Source of the DNA: Aliihoeflea aestuarii
Lineage (GTDB): Bacteria; Pseudomonadota; Alphaproteobacteria; Rhizobiales; Rhizobiaceae
Length of the DNA: 64,000 nucleotides
Assembly (NCBI RefSeq): GCF_024105665.1
Contig: NZ_JAAAMK010000011.1
Coordinates: forward strand, 48,319 to 112,318
Direction: 5' to 3'
Shown here: one piece after another, positions 7,873-18,087 of the stretch
Layout of the letters: the number at the start of each line of letters is the position of its first letter
How positions within the stretch are numbered: the first letter of the stretch is position 1
Translations under genes and position numbers: made by a program
Notes under the pieces: model-generated
Seen by the model: only the letters and a program-made list of their open reading frames with translations
What the model was told of the DNA's origin: nothing
Database searches by the model: none

Positions 7873-10362
7873 CTATTTCCGGCCCGCCGAGATCACCGCC
7901 TCCTTCTTGCGAAAACCCGCCCACGGGTCCGCATCGAGATTGTCGAGCCGGGCTAGTGCGTTCGCTACCGTGAAATGATCGGGGCCGATCTCCGCTGTCA
8001 GTTCGTCCCAGGCAAGCGGCATCGAAACCGTCGCACCGTCGCGCGCGCGGCTCGAATAGGGCGCGACGGCGGTCATGCCGCGACCGTTACGCAGATAGTC
8101 GATCAGGATCTTGCCCTTCCGCTTCGACTTGGTGATCGTCGCGACGTAATCGTCCGGCGCATCTTCCGCCATGTCGTCCGCAATCTGTTTGGTGAACGCC
8201 TTCACCGTGTCCCAATCGGCCTTGGGCTTGACCGGCGCGACGACGTGTAACCCCTTACCGCCCGACGTCTTGACGAAAGCGGTCAGGCCCTCGGCCTCCA
8301 GCCGCTTGCGAACCTCGCCGGCCGCCTCGATCACCCGCTCCCAAGAGACGCCCTCGCCGGGGTCGAGGTCCATGATGATCATGTCGGGCTTTTCGATATC
8401 GGCCAGCGACGCGCCCCAGGGATGGATTTCGAGCGTTCCGCCCTGCACCAGTCCGATCAGGCCGTCGAGATCGTCGATTGCGATACCCGGCTCGTCGGAA
8501 TCGTCCAGTTTCTCATGGACGGTCAAGATTTCCTTGCTCTGGCCTTTCCAGGCATGCTTCTGGAAAAAGCACTGGCCCGACGTTCCGGTCGGGCAGCGTA
8601 AAAGCGCCAAAGGCCGATTGACGATGAACGGCGCCATGAACGGCCAGACCTGGCTGTAATAATCGGCCAGCCCCTCCTTGGTGACGCCCGCATCTTTCCA
8701 GTAGACGCGATCGGGATGGGTCAGCTTGACCGCGCTCTTCGGCTTGTCCTCGCTCCCGCCCGTCTTGCCGCCTTCACGCACGATCTCGCTCGCTTTCTTG
8801 TCTTCGCGCATGCCTCGAAACGAGGCGTGGCGCACATTGCCGTCCGCGGTCCACGAGCGGAATTCGACCTCTGCGACCAGCTTCGGTTCCACGAAATGCG
8901 CGCCGCGTTTCGCCTCGGCTGAAAGCTTGCCGTCGAAGGGCGCCTCGTCGGCGTCGATCGCGCTCAGTTGCGTGAACAGATCTTCGGCGATCTTTCGCGA
9001 AAAACCCGTACCGACCCGCCCGGCATGGATCAGCTTCCTGCCGTCGTGATAGCCCAGAAGCAGGGAGCCGATCGCCTTTTTCGAGGTCGAGGACGGCACA
9101 TAGCCGCCGACGACGAACTCCTGCCGATGCGCGCATTTCGACTTTACCCAATTGCGGCCGCGCCCCGATTTATACGCGCCGTCGCGCACCTTGGAGATCA
9201 CCCCTTCGAGGCTGAGCCGACAGGCGTGACGCAGGATCATCTCGCCGTCTTCCTCGAAATGGGCGGAATAGCGCAGCGCGGCCGGTGCATCGGTCAAAAG
9301 CGCCTCGAGAGCGGACTTTCGGTCGATCAGCGGCGTCGCGCGAAGGTCCATCCCGTCGAGATATAAAAGATCGAAGCCGTAGAAGGTGAAGCGATCCGAG
9401 CGCCCCTCGGAAAGGTCGGCCTGCAACGCGGAAAAGTCGGATGCGCCGGCACTGGTCTCGACCACGAGTTCGCCGTCGATGATTGCATCCTTTAGTGAGA
9501 GCTTACGAAAGGCGTCGGGCACTTCATCGCCGAACTTCTCCGTCCAGTCGAGCCCGCTGCGGGTCAGCATCGACACCTCGCGGCCGCGCCGATGAACCTG
9601 AAGCCGGTAGCCATCGAACTTGATCTCGTGCAGCCATCGCGCACCGTCCGGCGCAGTGGGTTTCAAGGTTGCCAGTTGCGGCTCGATGAAACCCGGAAAT
9701 CCCGCCTTCTTCGCTTTCTTCAACTTTGCCGGCTGCGGGCGCGGTGCATCGGGTTCGATCTTGCCCGTCTTCGACGACCATCCGGGCGCTTCGTTTTCGA
9801 CATCTGCGATCAGGCGGCCGGTCTTCACCGATTCCGGCCGCTCCTCCAGAATGTCGGGATCGTCCTGGTCGCGCGCGAATTCGTCGTCCGCCTTGATCAG
9901 CAGCCAGTTGTCGCGTTTTTCGCGCGGCTTGCGGGCAAGTCGCACCAGATGCCAGCGGCCGGTCAGCTTCTCGCCGTCGAGCTCGAATTCGATATGGCCC
10001 TTCTTCAGACCTTTCTGAAAATCATAAACCGGCTTCCATGTGCCGCGATCCCAGACGATGACGGTGCCGCCGCCATATTCGCCCTTCGGGATCGTGCCTT
10101 CGAAATCGCCATAGTCGAGCGGATGGTCCTCGACATGGACGGCAAGCCGCTTTTCGCCTGGAACGAGGCTCGGCCCTCGCGTGACTGCCCAGCTCATCAA
10201 GGTGCCGTCGACCTCCATGCGGAAATCGTAGTGGAGCCGCGTGGCGTCGTGCTTTTGCACCACGAAGCTGTTGCCTGCGGCTTGTTTCCTGCGGGCAGAG
10301 CCCGACGGTTCAGGCGTCTTCTTGAAGTCGCGCTTCTTGCGATAGGTGTCGAGCGCCGCCAT
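7873..10362 (-). CDS. ligD: ATP-dependent DNA ligase D (PE-Lig-Pol)
   Basis: This 829-residue protein has the three domains of Pseudomonas-type LigD in order. The 3'-phosphoesterase (about 35-190) carries FVVQKHDATRLHYDFRME. The ATP-dependent ligase (about 230-530) has catalytic Lys in WLHEIKFDGYRLQVHRRG and the GVISKVRDG motif. The primase-like polymerase (about 550-815) has MDLDPGEG with the metal-binding Asp pair and KTSGGKGLHVV. LigD trims, fills and seals double-strand breaks held by Ku. The start is 1 nt after the upstream ku stop, so this is a ku-ligD operon. Confidence 0.96.
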   Translation of the reverse strand: MAALDTYRKKRDFKKTPEPSGSARRKQAAGNSFVVQKHDATRLHYDFRMEVDGTLMSWAVTRGPSLVPGEKRLAVHVEDHPLDYGDFEGTIPKGEYGGGTVIVWDRGTWKPVYDFQKGLKKGHIEFELDGEKLTGRWHLVRLARKPREKRDNWLLIKADDEFARDQDDPDILEERPESVKTGRLIADVENEAPGWSSKTGKIEPDAPRPQPAKLKKAKKAGFPGFIEPQLATLKPTAPDGARWLHEIKFDGYRLQVHRRGREVSMLTRSGLDWTEKFGDEVPDAFRKLSLKDAIIDGELVVETSAGASDFSALQADLSEGRSDRFTFYGFDLLYLDGMDLRATPLIDRKSALEALLTDAPAALRYSAHFEEDGEMILRHACRLSLEGVISKVRDGAYKSGRGRNWVKSKCAHRQEFVVGGYVPSSTSKKAIGSLLLGYHDGRKLIHAGRVGTGFSRKIAEDLFTQLSAIDADEAPFDGKLSAEAKRGAHFVEPKLVAEVEFRSWTADGNVRHASFRGMREDKKASEIVREGGKTGGSEDKPKSAVKLTHPDRVYWKDAGVTKEGLADYYSQVWPFMAPFIVNRPLALLRCPTGTSGQCFFQKHAWKGQSKEILTVHEKLDDSDEPGIAIDDLDGLIGLVQGGTLEIHPWGASLADIEKPDMIIMDLDPGEGVSWERVIEAAGEVRKRLEAEGLTAFVKTSGGKGLHVVAPVKPKADWDTVKAFTKQIADDMAEDAPDDYVATITKSKRKGKILIDYLRNGRGMTAVAPYSSRARDGATVSMPLAWDELTAEIGPDHFTVANALARLDNLDADPWAGFRKKEAVISAGRK

Positions 10363-10363
10363 C

Positions 10364-11194
10364 TCAGCTTGCCTTGCGCTTCGGCGTCTCGGCCTTCGGC
10401 TTGGCGGCGGGTGCCTTCTTGCCCGCGCTTTCGCGCAAAGCCTCCATCAGATCGATGACCTTGCCCTTCGCCTCGCGTTTGGGCTTCTCGATGGTCTTGC
10501 CCTCGAGCTTCGCCTTCACCAGCTTGGCGAGCGCGGCGTCGTAACGGTCATCGAACCCGGCAGGATCGAAGCTGCCGCTCTTGGTGCTGATGATATGTTT
10601 GGCCAGATCCAGCATCTCGCCCTTGATAGCGAGTTCCGGAATGCGGTTGAACGCCTTTTCGGCGGCGCGCACCTCGTAGTCGAAATTGAGCGTGTCGGCG
10701 ACGAGCCCACGCCCTTGCGCGTGGATCAGGAGCGTGCGCACGCGGCGGAACAGAACGGCGGTGGCGAGCGCGGCGACGCCCTTCGCCTTCATCCCCTCGC
10801 GGATCAGGCCGAAAACCTCCTGCGAGGCGTCGTCCGACGGCGCGAGATAATAGGGCTTGTCGAAATAGACGGTATCGACGTCCGGACAGGCGATGAAATG
10901 CTCGACGGACAGCATCTTGTCGCTTTGCGGCGTGGCGGCGGCAATCTCTTCGGGATCGAGCAGAACATAGCCGCCTTTGGACGTCTCGTAGCCCTTGACC
11001 TGATCGGCGCTATCGACCGGCTTGCCGGTGTCGGAATCCACATATTCCCGCTTCACGCGATTGCCGGTCTTGCGGTTGAGGATATGGAAGGAAATACGCT
11101 CGGACGTCGTCGCGGCCGAATAGAGCGCGATCCCGCAAGCGAGTTCGCCGACCTTCAAATGACCTTTCCAGATTGCGCGCGGAGCCACAGCCAC
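10364..11194 (-). CDS. ku: Second Ku protein, in operon with ligD
   Basis: The core reads VAPRAIWKGHLKVGELACGI, FHILNRKTGNRVKREYVD and VDTVYFDKPYYLAPSDDASQ, all Ku beta-barrel motifs, with a basic C-terminus (AKPKAETPKRKAS). GTG at 11194 (M-A-V-A-P-R) is the preferred start and gives 276 residues, the family norm; GTG at 11188 is an alternative with GAGG 5 nt before it. The more distal ATG at 11305 would add an unrelated, Cys-rich 37-residue leader. It is clearly diverged from the other Ku here. Many rhizobia carry several Ku genes. Confidence 0.92.
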   Translation of the reverse strand: MAVAPRAIWKGHLKVGELACGIALYSAATTSERISFHILNRKTGNRVKREYVDSDTGKPVDSADQVKGYETSKGGYVLLDPEEIAAATPQSDKMLSVEHFIACPDVDTVYFDKPYYLAPSDDASQEVFGLIREGMKAKGVAALATAVLFRRVRTLLIHAQGRGLVADTLNFDYEVRAAEKAFNRIPELAIKGEMLDLAKHIISTKSGSFDPAGFDDRYDAALAKLVKAKLEGKTIEKPKREAKGKVIDLMEALRESAGKKAPAAKPKAETPKRKAS

Positions 11195-11373
11195 CTCGAT
11201 ACCAAAACGCTGCAAGCATAGAACTCGCAGGCAGGCCGGGCGTTCCAACCCGGCATTATTGCATCCTTTGTGTGCATGCCCACAATCTGCTCGCCTCACC
11301 GGCAATAGGGATTGCCCCCGTCACGCTCTCCGGCCTACGATCGGTGGGAGACCAACAGCTTCAGGGGCAAATC

Positions 11374-13053
11374 TTGGCAGCACTCGCCGATCTCATCGTT
11401 ACAGGCGCAAATATCCTCACCATGGATGCCGACCAGCCGACTGCCAGCGCGATAGCCGTCGCGAACGGCAGGATACTCGCAGTCGGCAGTGATGCCGAGA
11501 TCGAGCCGCTCGCCGGCCCTGAAACACGGCGCATCGCAGGCGAAGGCCGTTCGCTTCTGCCCGGTTTCGTCGAAAGCCACCTGCACCTGTTTTCGGGAGC
11601 CGCCGAACTCGACGATCTTCACCTGACCCATGTGCATGGCCTCGACGCCCTGACGAGGGAAGTGCGAAATTACGCCGCCGCTCATCCCGACGCGCCCTTC
11701 CTGATGGCACAGCACGCCGATTATGCCGTGATTTCGCAAAGCGAGCGTGTCACCCGCCATCACCTCGACGCGATCCTGCCCGACCGCCCATTCGCAATGA
11801 TGGCGGCCGACCATCACACGGTTTGGGCGAACACGCTCGCGCTCGAAGCCGCCGGCATTCTTCATGGTCGCAGGCTCGGCCCCGGCAACGAGATCGTCAT
11901 GGGCGACGACAGCCTTGCTCTGGGTGAATTGCGCGAGTTCGAAGCCTTTGCATCCGTCCTGATGCTGACTGGAAAAGGTCGCGCGGGCCTCGGCCTGTCG
12001 ACGGGCGGCGAGCCTGATCCGCTGCCCTCACCCGAAGAGCGGGAAGCCGACCGCGCCATATTGCGCAAGGGCCTCGCCTATGCGGCCCGCCACGGCATCA
12101 CGTCGCTGCACAACATGGACGGCAATTTCTACACGCTCGAACTCCTGACGGAGATCGAGGCGGAAGGCGCGCTGACCGTACGCGCCAAGGTGCCGTTCCA
12201 CTTCAAGGCTTTCATGGAGACCGCCGACCTCGATAAAGCGTCGCTTATGGCCGAGACCTATCGGTCCGACTGGATTTCTTCCGGCTTCGTCAAATTGTTC
12301 TACGACGGCGTTCTCGACGGCTGGACCGCTTTGATGATCGATCCGTACGCCGACAAGTCCGACTGGCGCGGCGAGCCGCTCTTCGCGCCCGAGCGCTTTG
12401 ACGATCTGGCGTGCGAGATCGACCGGCGCGGCTTGCAGATCGCCGTGCACGCGATCGGCGACGGCGCGGTGCGGGCCGTGCTCGACGCCTACGAGAGGGC
12501 GCGCGAGGCGAACGGCGAACGGGACAGCCGCCATCGCATCGAGCATATCGAGGTCACGACGGCGGCCGACATTCCCCGTTTCGCAGAACTTGGCGTCGTG
12601 GCGTCCATGCAGCCGCCTCATCCGCCCGGTGCGATGGATTTCCCGGTCGAGCCGACGGCATCGATGATCGGCCGCGAACGCTGGCCATGGTCCTATCCCT
12701 GGCGCACGCTGAAGGAGGCAGGCGCACTGGTTTCGTTCTCGTCCGACTGGCCGGTGGCGGACATTTCGGTCCTGCGCGGCATCAAGGCGGCGCTGACGCG
12801 CAAGCCGTGGGCCGACGACATGCCCGGCCAGTCCTTCACGCTGCACGAGGCCATCGAAGCCTACACCGCCAAAGGTGCTTATGCCGGCTTCGCCGATGAC
12901 CGGCTCGGTAGCCTGAAACCCGGCTACCTCGCCGATTTCGTCATCCTGTCCTCAGATATCGAGGCCGTCACGCCCCATGAAATCGATACGCTCGACGTTG
13001 CGATGACCGTTTGCGGCGGGAAGGTTTCGTACGACGCCGCAACCTCCGGCTGA
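11374..13053 (+). CDS. Amidohydrolase family protein (YtcJ-like)
   Basis: TTG at 11374, with AGGGG 6 nt upstream, gives a 559-residue protein starting MAALADLIVTGANILTMDAD, typical for the family; an earlier in-frame start would add an unconvincing leader. Metal-site motifs are visible: FVESHLHLFSGA (HxH), a carboxylate/Lys region LFYDGVLDGWT, AVHAIGDGAVRAVLDAY, HRIEHIEV and FSSDWPVADISVLRGI. The C-terminal LADFVILSSDIEAV is the usual beta-sandwich end. YtcJ-like enzymes hydrolyse amide or related bonds of unknown natural substrates. It precedes the polyamine ABC operon on the same strand, so a nitrogen-compound substrate is a reasonable guess. Confidence 0.85.
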   Translation: MAALADLIVTGANILTMDADQPTASAIAVANGRILAVGSDAEIEPLAGPETRRIAGEGRSLLPGFVESHLHLFSGAAELDDLHLTHVHGLDALTREVRNYAAAHPDAPFLMAQHADYAVISQSERVTRHHLDAILPDRPFAMMAADHHTVWANTLALEAAGILHGRRLGPGNEIVMGDDSLALGELREFEAFASVLMLTGKGRAGLGLSTGGEPDPLPSPEEREADRAILRKGLAYAARHGITSLHNMDGNFYTLELLTEIEAEGALTVRAKVPFHFKAFMETADLDKASLMAETYRSDWISSGFVKLFYDGVLDGWTALMIDPYADKSDWRGEPLFAPERFDDLACEIDRRGLQIAVHAIGDGAVRAVLDAYERAREANGERDSRHRIEHIEVTTAADIPRFAELGVVASMQPPHPPGAMDFPVEPTASMIGRERWPWSYPWRTLKEAGALVSFSSDWPVADISVLRGIKAALTRKPWADDMPGQSFTLHEAIEAYTAKGAYAGFADDRLGSLKPGYLADFVILSSDIEAVTPHEIDTLDVAMTVCGGKVSYDAATSG

Positions 13054-13149
13054 AAACCACAGAAACTTCCTATCATCCTCATTTTCAGGGTGAATTCGGC
13101 ACGAAAACGCGGCTAGTCTAACTTGCCCAACGGATACGGAGATGCGCGC

Positions 13150-14247
13150 TTGCCTTCCTCGACGACCCGGTCGGATATCGAAATCGATCAACTGAGCAAG
13201 GTGTTCGGAAGCGGCGACGACGCAGTGCGCGCGCTCGACGCAGTCAGCCTCACTATTCCCGAAAACGAGTTCTTCACGCTTCTCGGTCCGTCGGGCTGCG
13301 GCAAGACAACTTTGTTGCGGATGATCGCGGGCTTCGAGCAGCCGAGTTCGGGCGCCATCAGGCTCGGCGGATCGGACATTGCGGACCTGCCGCCGAACAA
13401 GCGGCCGGTGAACACGGTCTTCCAGAGCTACGCGCTGTTCCCGCATATGACGGTCGCGCAGAATATCGGCTTTGCCCTGAAGATGCTCGGCAGGCCGAAA
13501 GCCGAGATCGAGGCGACGGTTGCCGAGATGCTCAAGCTGGTGAAAATGGAGCCGATGGCGAACCGCAAGCCGTCGCAGATTTCCGGCGGACAGCAACAGC
13601 GTGTCGCGCTCGCGCGCGCCCTTGCGCCACGGCCGCGCGTGCTCCTTCTCGACGAGCCGCTGTCCGCGCTCGACCTGAAGCTGCGCAAGGAAATGCAGGT
13701 CGAGCTGAAGCGTCTTCAGGGGGAAACCGGCATCACCTTCGTCTTCGTCACCCACGATCAGGAAGAGGCACTGACCATGTCCGACCGCATCGCGGTGATG
13801 AGCGCGGGCAAGGTGCGCCAGGTCGGAACGCCGCGCGAAATCTACAACCATCCCGCCGACCGCTTCGTCGCCGATTTCATCGGCGATACGAACTTCCTGA
13901 CGGCGACCGTCGAAAAGGCGAACGGCGCAACCGCCCGCGTGCGGCTGCCGTCCGGGCACCAGCTCGATGCCGGCTTGCCGACCGGCCTGTCTCCCGTCTC
14001 CGGCGACGAGGTGACGCTCGTCACACGCCCCGAACATGCGCGGCTGGCTACCGAAGGACCTCTCAAGGGAACGGTGGAGAACGCCGTCTATTTCGGCACC
14101 GACACGCATATCCATGTGCGCCTCGATACCGGCGATCTTTTCATCCTGCGCAACCAGAACACGACCAGCGCCGCCGCTTTGCCCGAAAAAGGCGATCCGG
14201 TCGCGATCGCCATTCCGGACGGTGCCGTCCGGATCGTGAGGTCGTGA
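13150..14247 (+). CDS. potA: Polyamine ABC transporter, ATP-binding protein
   Basis: TTG at 13150 with GGAGA 8 nt upstream gives 365 residues; TTG at 13123 is the alternative. The ABC domain has Walker [14 protein letters not shown], signature [15 protein letters not shown], Walker [13 protein letters not shown] and switch His [10 protein letters not shown]. The C-terminal TOBE region (about 270-360) contains [12 protein letters not shown]. The sequence resembles PotA/PotG. It powers import of putrescine or spermidine with the permeases encoded 1 nt downstream. Confidence 0.93.
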   Translation: MPSSTTRSDIEIDQLSKVFGSGDDAVRALDAVSLTIPENEFFTLLGPSGCGKTTLLRMIAGFEQPSSGAIRLGGSDIADLPPNKRPVNTVFQSYALFPHMTVAQNIGFALKMLGRPKAEIEATVAEMLKLVKMEPMANRKPSQISGGQQQRVALARALAPRPRVLLLDEPLSALDLKLRKEMQVELKRLQGETGITFVFVTHDQEEALTMSDRIAVMSAGKVRQVGTPREIYNHPADRFVADFIGDTNFLTATVEKANGATARVRLPSGHQLDAGLPTGLSPVSGDEVTLVTRPEHARLATEGPLKGTVENAVYFGTDTHIHVRLDTGDLFILRNQNTTSAAALPEKGDPVAIAIPDGAVRIVRS

Positions 14248-14248
14248 C

Positions 14249-15193
14249 ATGAGTGCGGTGGAAATGGCGCCGCATGGGGCGGACACCGACAAGCCGAAAG
14301 CGCCGCGCGGCGACATCGCCTGGCGCTGGGGGCTGGTGGCCCCTGCCCTCATCGTGCTTCTTCTGGCCGCCTCCGGTCCGCTGCTGATCGTTCTGGTCTA
14401 TTCGTTTCTGACGCCGGGCAATTTCGGCGGCGTGATCCGCGAGTTTTCGACCGACGGCTGGTTCCAGGTCTTCTTCACTCGCGATATCTTCGACGAGACG
14501 GTCGGACCGGCGACGGCGCATCTCGACATTTTCCGCCGGTCGATCACGCTCGCTCTCTATACGACCGTCTTCGCCGCCGTTCTGGGCTTCCCGACCGCAT
14601 GGTTCATCGCGACCCGTGCGCCGGACGTGCGGCCGATCTGGCTCTTTCTGGTGACGATCCCATTCTGGACCAACCTCGTCATCCGCACCTTCGCCATTCA
14701 GGAGGTGATCCGCAACGAAGGACTGGTCAACACGATCCTGCGTTCGCTCGGCATCATCTCGGCACCGATCCAGATGCTCTATACGGACTTCGCCATCATG
14801 CTCGGCATGGCCTATGTGTTCCTGCCGCTGATGGTGCTGCCGCTCTATGCCAGCATGGAGAAGCTCGATTTCAAGCTGCTGGAAGCCGGCTACGACCTTT
14901 ACGCCACGCGGCTGAAAGTGCTCTGGCACATCGTCCTGCCGCTGGTGAAGCCGGGCTTCATCGCCGGCTCGATCCTCGTCTTCATCCCGGCCATCGGGGC
15001 CTATGTGACGCCGCGCATCCTCGGCGGCGGCCGCAATTTGATGCTCGGCAACCTTATCGAACTGCAATTCGGACAGGGCCGCAACTGGCCGCTCGGCTCG
15101 GCGCTTGCCTTGACCCTGCTCGTGATCGTGGTCGCCGCGCTGATGGTCTATATCCGCGCCACTTCGCGCGAGGAGGGCCGGCGTCATGGGTAA
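14249..15193 (+). CDS. potB: Polyamine ABC transporter, permease (PotB type)
   Basis: This 314-residue inner-membrane protein has six expected segments, beginning WGLVAPALIVLLLAASGPLL after a hydrophilic N-terminus. The cytoplasmic EAA loop that docks to the ATPase is at LLEAGYDLYATRLKVLWHIV. The paired permease gene overlaps its 3' end by 8 nt, showing translational coupling in the potABCD operon. Confidence 0.92.
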   Translation: MSAVEMAPHGADTDKPKAPRGDIAWRWGLVAPALIVLLLAASGPLLIVLVYSFLTPGNFGGVIREFSTDGWFQVFFTRDIFDETVGPATAHLDIFRRSITLALYTTVFAAVLGFPTAWFIATRAPDVRPIWLFLVTIPFWTNLVIRTFAIQEVIRNEGLVNTILRSLGIISAPIQMLYTDFAIMLGMAYVFLPLMVLPLYASMEKLDFKLLEAGYDLYATRLKVLWHIVLPLVKPGFIAGSILVFIPAIGAYVTPRILGGGRNLMLGNLIELQFGQGRNWPLGSALALTLLVIVVAALMVYIRATSREEGRRHG

Positions 15194-15992
15194 GCGGAAC
15201 TTCTCCGTCGCCAGCCTGCCCGGCTTCGGCACGATCGCGATCATCACCTTCATTTTCCTCTATCTGCCGATCGTCACGCTGGTCGTCTATTCCTTCAACG
15301 AAGCGGCCTCCATGTCGCGCTGGGAAGGCTTTTCGCTGCGCTGGTACGAGGCGGCCCTCGCCAACCGGCAGGTGCAGGACGTGTCGATCCGCTCGCTGGT
15401 GATCGCCGGATGGGCGGCGACGCTCGCCACGATCCTCGCCACGATGGCCGCACTCGCCACGACAAGGAACGAGCGCCGTTTCCCCGGCCAGACGATGATC
15501 TACGCGCTGATCAACCAGCCCCTGATGGTGCCGGAGATCGTGACCGGCGTGGCGCTGCTGATCTTCTTCGCCATGATCAAGATCGCAACCGGCTATCAGG
15601 GCCTCGGCTACCTGATTGCGGCGCATACCGCCTTTTGCATCCCCTTCGCCTATCTGCCGATCCGCGCACGACTGGAGACGATGGATTTGACGCTGGAGCG
15701 CGCCGCCGCCGACCTCTACGCAACGCCATTGCAGGCGTTCCGGCATGTGACGCTGCCCCTACTGGTGCCGGGCATCCTTGCCGGCTTCATGCTCGGCTTC
15801 GTCACCTCGCTCGACACCGTCGTCATCACCGAATTCGTCAAGTCAGCCGGACAGGACACCCTGCCGACCTACATGCTCGGCCAGTTGCGCCGCGTGGTCA
15901 CGCCCGAGATGAACGCCATCTCGACGCTGTTTCTTCTCCTGTCCCTGATCGCCGTGACCGTGTTTTTCCTTCTGTCACGCAAGAAAGCCTGA
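15186..15992 (+). CDS. potC: Polyamine ABC transporter, permease (PotC type)
   Basis: This 268-residue protein begins with one membrane segment (GTIAIITFIFLYLPIVTLVV) and has about six in all. The EAA loop is TLERAAADLYATPLQAFRHV. VTSLDTVVITEFVKSAGQDT is typical of the PotC/PotI permease. It forms the channel with the preceding PotB. The binding-protein gene follows after 31 nt. Confidence 0.92.
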   Translation: MGKRNFSVASLPGFGTIAIITFIFLYLPIVTLVVYSFNEAASMSRWEGFSLRWYEAALANRQVQDVSIRSLVIAGWAATLATILATMAALATTRNERRFPGQTMIYALINQPLMVPEIVTGVALLIFFAMIKIATGYQGLGYLIAAHTAFCIPFAYLPIRARLETMDLTLERAAADLYATPLQAFRHVTLPLLVPGILAGFMLGFVTSLDTVVITEFVKSAGQDTLPTYMLGQLRRVVTPEMNAISTLFLLLSLIAVTVFFLLSRKKA

Positions 15993-16023
15993 AACGGAAC
16001 CGAACCGAATGGGAGCACACACC

Positions 16024-17061
16024 ATGAAAATCACACGATGGGCGCTTGCGGCGGCAACGCTCGCGGCGTCGACCTCTGCGGGTCTTGCCCAGAACGCCGG
16101 CTCGCTCAACATCTACAATTGGGGCAACTATACGAGCCCCGAACTGATCGAGAAGTTCGAGCAGGAAACGGGCATCGACGTCACCGTTACCGACTACGAT
16201 TCGAACGACACGGCACTGACGCGCATCCGCGCCGGCGGCCATGGCTTCGACATCGTCGTCCCGTCCAACAATTACGTCCCGATCTGGGTCGAGGCCGGTC
16301 TCTTGCAGGAACTCGACCCGGCGGAAATCCCCAACATCGCCAATATCGCCGAGCGCTGGCGTGACGTGGACTGGGATCCCGGCCGCACGCATACCGTGCC
16401 ATGGCAGTGGGGCACCACGGGCGTCATCGTAAACACCTCGCTCTATGAAGGCGACATCAACACATCGGCCATCTTCCTCGACCCGCCGGACGAACTGAAG
16501 GGCCGGGTCAACATCGTTCCGGAAATGACCGACATCATCAACATGACGGTGCGCTATGTCGGCGGCCAGCAATGCACGGACGACCGCGATGTCCTGCGCC
16601 AGGCGCGCGACAAGCTCGTCGAAGCCAAGCAGCACTGGATCGCCATGGATTACGGCACGGTCGACCAGTATGTCGCCGGCGACATGGATGCAGGCGTCAA
16701 CTGGAACGGCGCCTCGATGCGCGCACGTCTCCAGAACGACGACCTCGCCTACGGCTACCCGAAGGAGGGATACCCGGTCTGGATGGATTCGGCGGGCATC
16801 CTCACCGACGCGCAAAATTCGGAGAACGCCAAGACCTTCCTGAATTTCGTTCTCGAACCCGAAAACGCCGCCATGATCTCGGAATTCGCGCGCTACGCCA
16901 ATGGCGTCGAGGGGTCCGATGAGTTCATGCCCGAAGACATGCGCACCGCACCGGAGATCGTCGTGCCTGCGGAGCACGAGGCGGCCGGTTATTTCAGCGT
17001 GACCTGCCCGGAAGACGTCCAGCGGCTATACACGCAGATATGGACCGAACTTCTGCGCTAA
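16024..17061 (+). CDS. potD: Polyamine-binding periplasmic protein (PotD/PotF family)
   Basis: ATG at 16024 has GGGAG upstream and gives 345 residues with a signal peptide (KITRWALAAATLAASTSAGLAQ, cleavage after LAQ). The mature start, GSLNIYNWGNYTSPELIEKF, is the hallmark of PotD/PotF. Other family motifs are PWQWGTTGVIVN and YVAGDMDAGVNWNG. It captures putrescine or spermidine in the periplasm for the permease. A Rho-independent terminator closes the operon 27 nt beyond the stop. The specific polyamine cannot be told. Confidence 0.92.
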   Translation: MKITRWALAAATLAASTSAGLAQNAGSLNIYNWGNYTSPELIEKFEQETGIDVTVTDYDSNDTALTRIRAGGHGFDIVVPSNNYVPIWVEAGLLQELDPAEIPNIANIAERWRDVDWDPGRTHTVPWQWGTTGVIVNTSLYEGDINTSAIFLDPPDELKGRVNIVPEMTDIINMTVRYVGGQQCTDDRDVLRQARDKLVEAKQHWIAMDYGTVDQYVAGDMDAGVNWNGASMRARLQNDDLAYGYPKEGYPVWMDSAGILTDAQNSENAKTFLNFVLEPENAAMISEFARYANGVEGSDEFMPEDMRTAPEIVVPAEHEAAGYFSVTCPEDVQRLYTQIWTELLR

Positions 17062-17087
17062 GCCCTTTCTAGGACTCACTTTTTTGA

Positions 17088-17114
17088 AGCGCCGGCTATC
17101 AGCCGGCGCTTTTT
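17088..17114 (+). terminator. Rho-independent terminator of the pot operon
   Basis: AGCGCCGGCT / ATC / AGCCGGCGCT forms a perfect 10-bp GC-rich stem with a 3-nt loop, followed by TTTT, 27 nt after the potD stop. It separates the transporter from the flagellar locus. Confidence 0.9.
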
Positions 17115-17317
17115 CATGTGTTGCGGAAAAGACTCACATGACCTCGCGCCCGATGAACGGCTGAAACTTCGCGTGCCGAATCTTGACGCGAATCAAGCTG
17201 TTACGTACCAATGCTCACAGGGACGAGTGGTGCTTCGCGATCAGTCTTCCGGCACTTGGGGCATTGGTGCCGATCGCAGCGGTCCCGCGGGGGCGACTTC
17301 GCTTTGTCGAGAGTTCA

Positions 17318-18085
17318 ATGCGTTTTGCGACTGTCATGGCGACATGGCGGCGACGGGTTCGCGTGCGCGGATACCGACCCGATACGGACGAATGGGCGAT
17401 CGAAAAAGCGATGACCGAGGCTTTTCCAACTTTCCGAACCGACCGCATCGCCGAAGGCGGATTGCGTGAACTGGCCGCCCTGATGCGCGGCTTTTCCCGC
17501 CGCATCGGCGCGGATGCCTATCTTCTTTTCGAACATCGCCCCGGAACCGGCGACATAGGGTTGATCGCCTGCAACTGGCCGTTCGACATGCTGGCGGAAA
17601 TCGGCAATGGCGGAATGAAATGCCTGGCCGATTCCGGTCTGGCGGTCGCGCCCGGCGACGCGGCCAGCATCCTGCCGGTCGACGTTTCCCTCCCATGCAA
17701 CATGGCGGCATCCATGCGCGAGCACGGCTATGGCAAAATCATCTGCCAGAACCTGCCGGTCGGGGACGCGATCTTCATCGCCGTTTACTGCGCGTCAGAC
17801 GACGTTCCCATGTCCATCGAGGAAGCCGAGCTTGCGCAAATGCGCGCCATCTATGCGCTTGGTCAAAGGCTGAGAACCAGACAGGCCGTAATCTCTCCCC
17901 TTTCGGTGCGCGAGCGCGAATGCCTGAGTTGGGTCGCCGAGGGCAAGACGACCGAAGAGGTCGCCTTGATCCTGGGCGTTTCGGCCAACACCATCAACGC
18001 CTATGTCGCCAAGGCCATCCAGAAGGTCGCCGCCACGAACCGCGCCATGGCGATCGCCACCGCGATCCGCACGGGCATGATCTGA
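17318..18085 (+). CDS. visN: LuxR-family flagellar master regulator VisN
   Basis: The ATG at 17318 gives 255 residues, close to the rhizobial VisN length; frames further upstream have no good start. The N-terminal half (about 30-175) is an autoinducer-binding-like domain. The C-terminal LuxR helix-turn-helix runs SPLSVRERECLSWVAEGKTT through ILGVSANTINAYVAKAIQKV. In Sinorhizobium VisN and VisR act together as the top activator of motility genes through rem/ftcR. VisR starts 2 nt downstream, and the flagellar locus follows. Confidence 0.85.
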   Translation: MRFATVMATWRRRVRVRGYRPDTDEWAIEKAMTEAFPTFRTDRIAEGGLRELAALMRGFSRRIGADAYLLFEHRPGTGDIGLIACNWPFDMLAEIGNGGMKCLADSGLAVAPGDAASILPVDVSLPCNMAASMREHGYGKIICQNLPVGDAIFIAVYCASDDVPMSIEEAELAQMRAIYALGQRLRTRQAVISPLSVRERECLSWVAEGKTTEEVALILGVSANTINAYVAKAIQKVAATNRAMAIATAIRTGMI

Positions 18086-18087
18086 CG

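Noticed and set aside
11173..11373. An N-terminal extension of the amidohydrolase from 11173
   Set aside because: It overlaps the start of the divergent ku gene and lacks family similarity; TTG at 11374 has a ribosome site and gives normal length.
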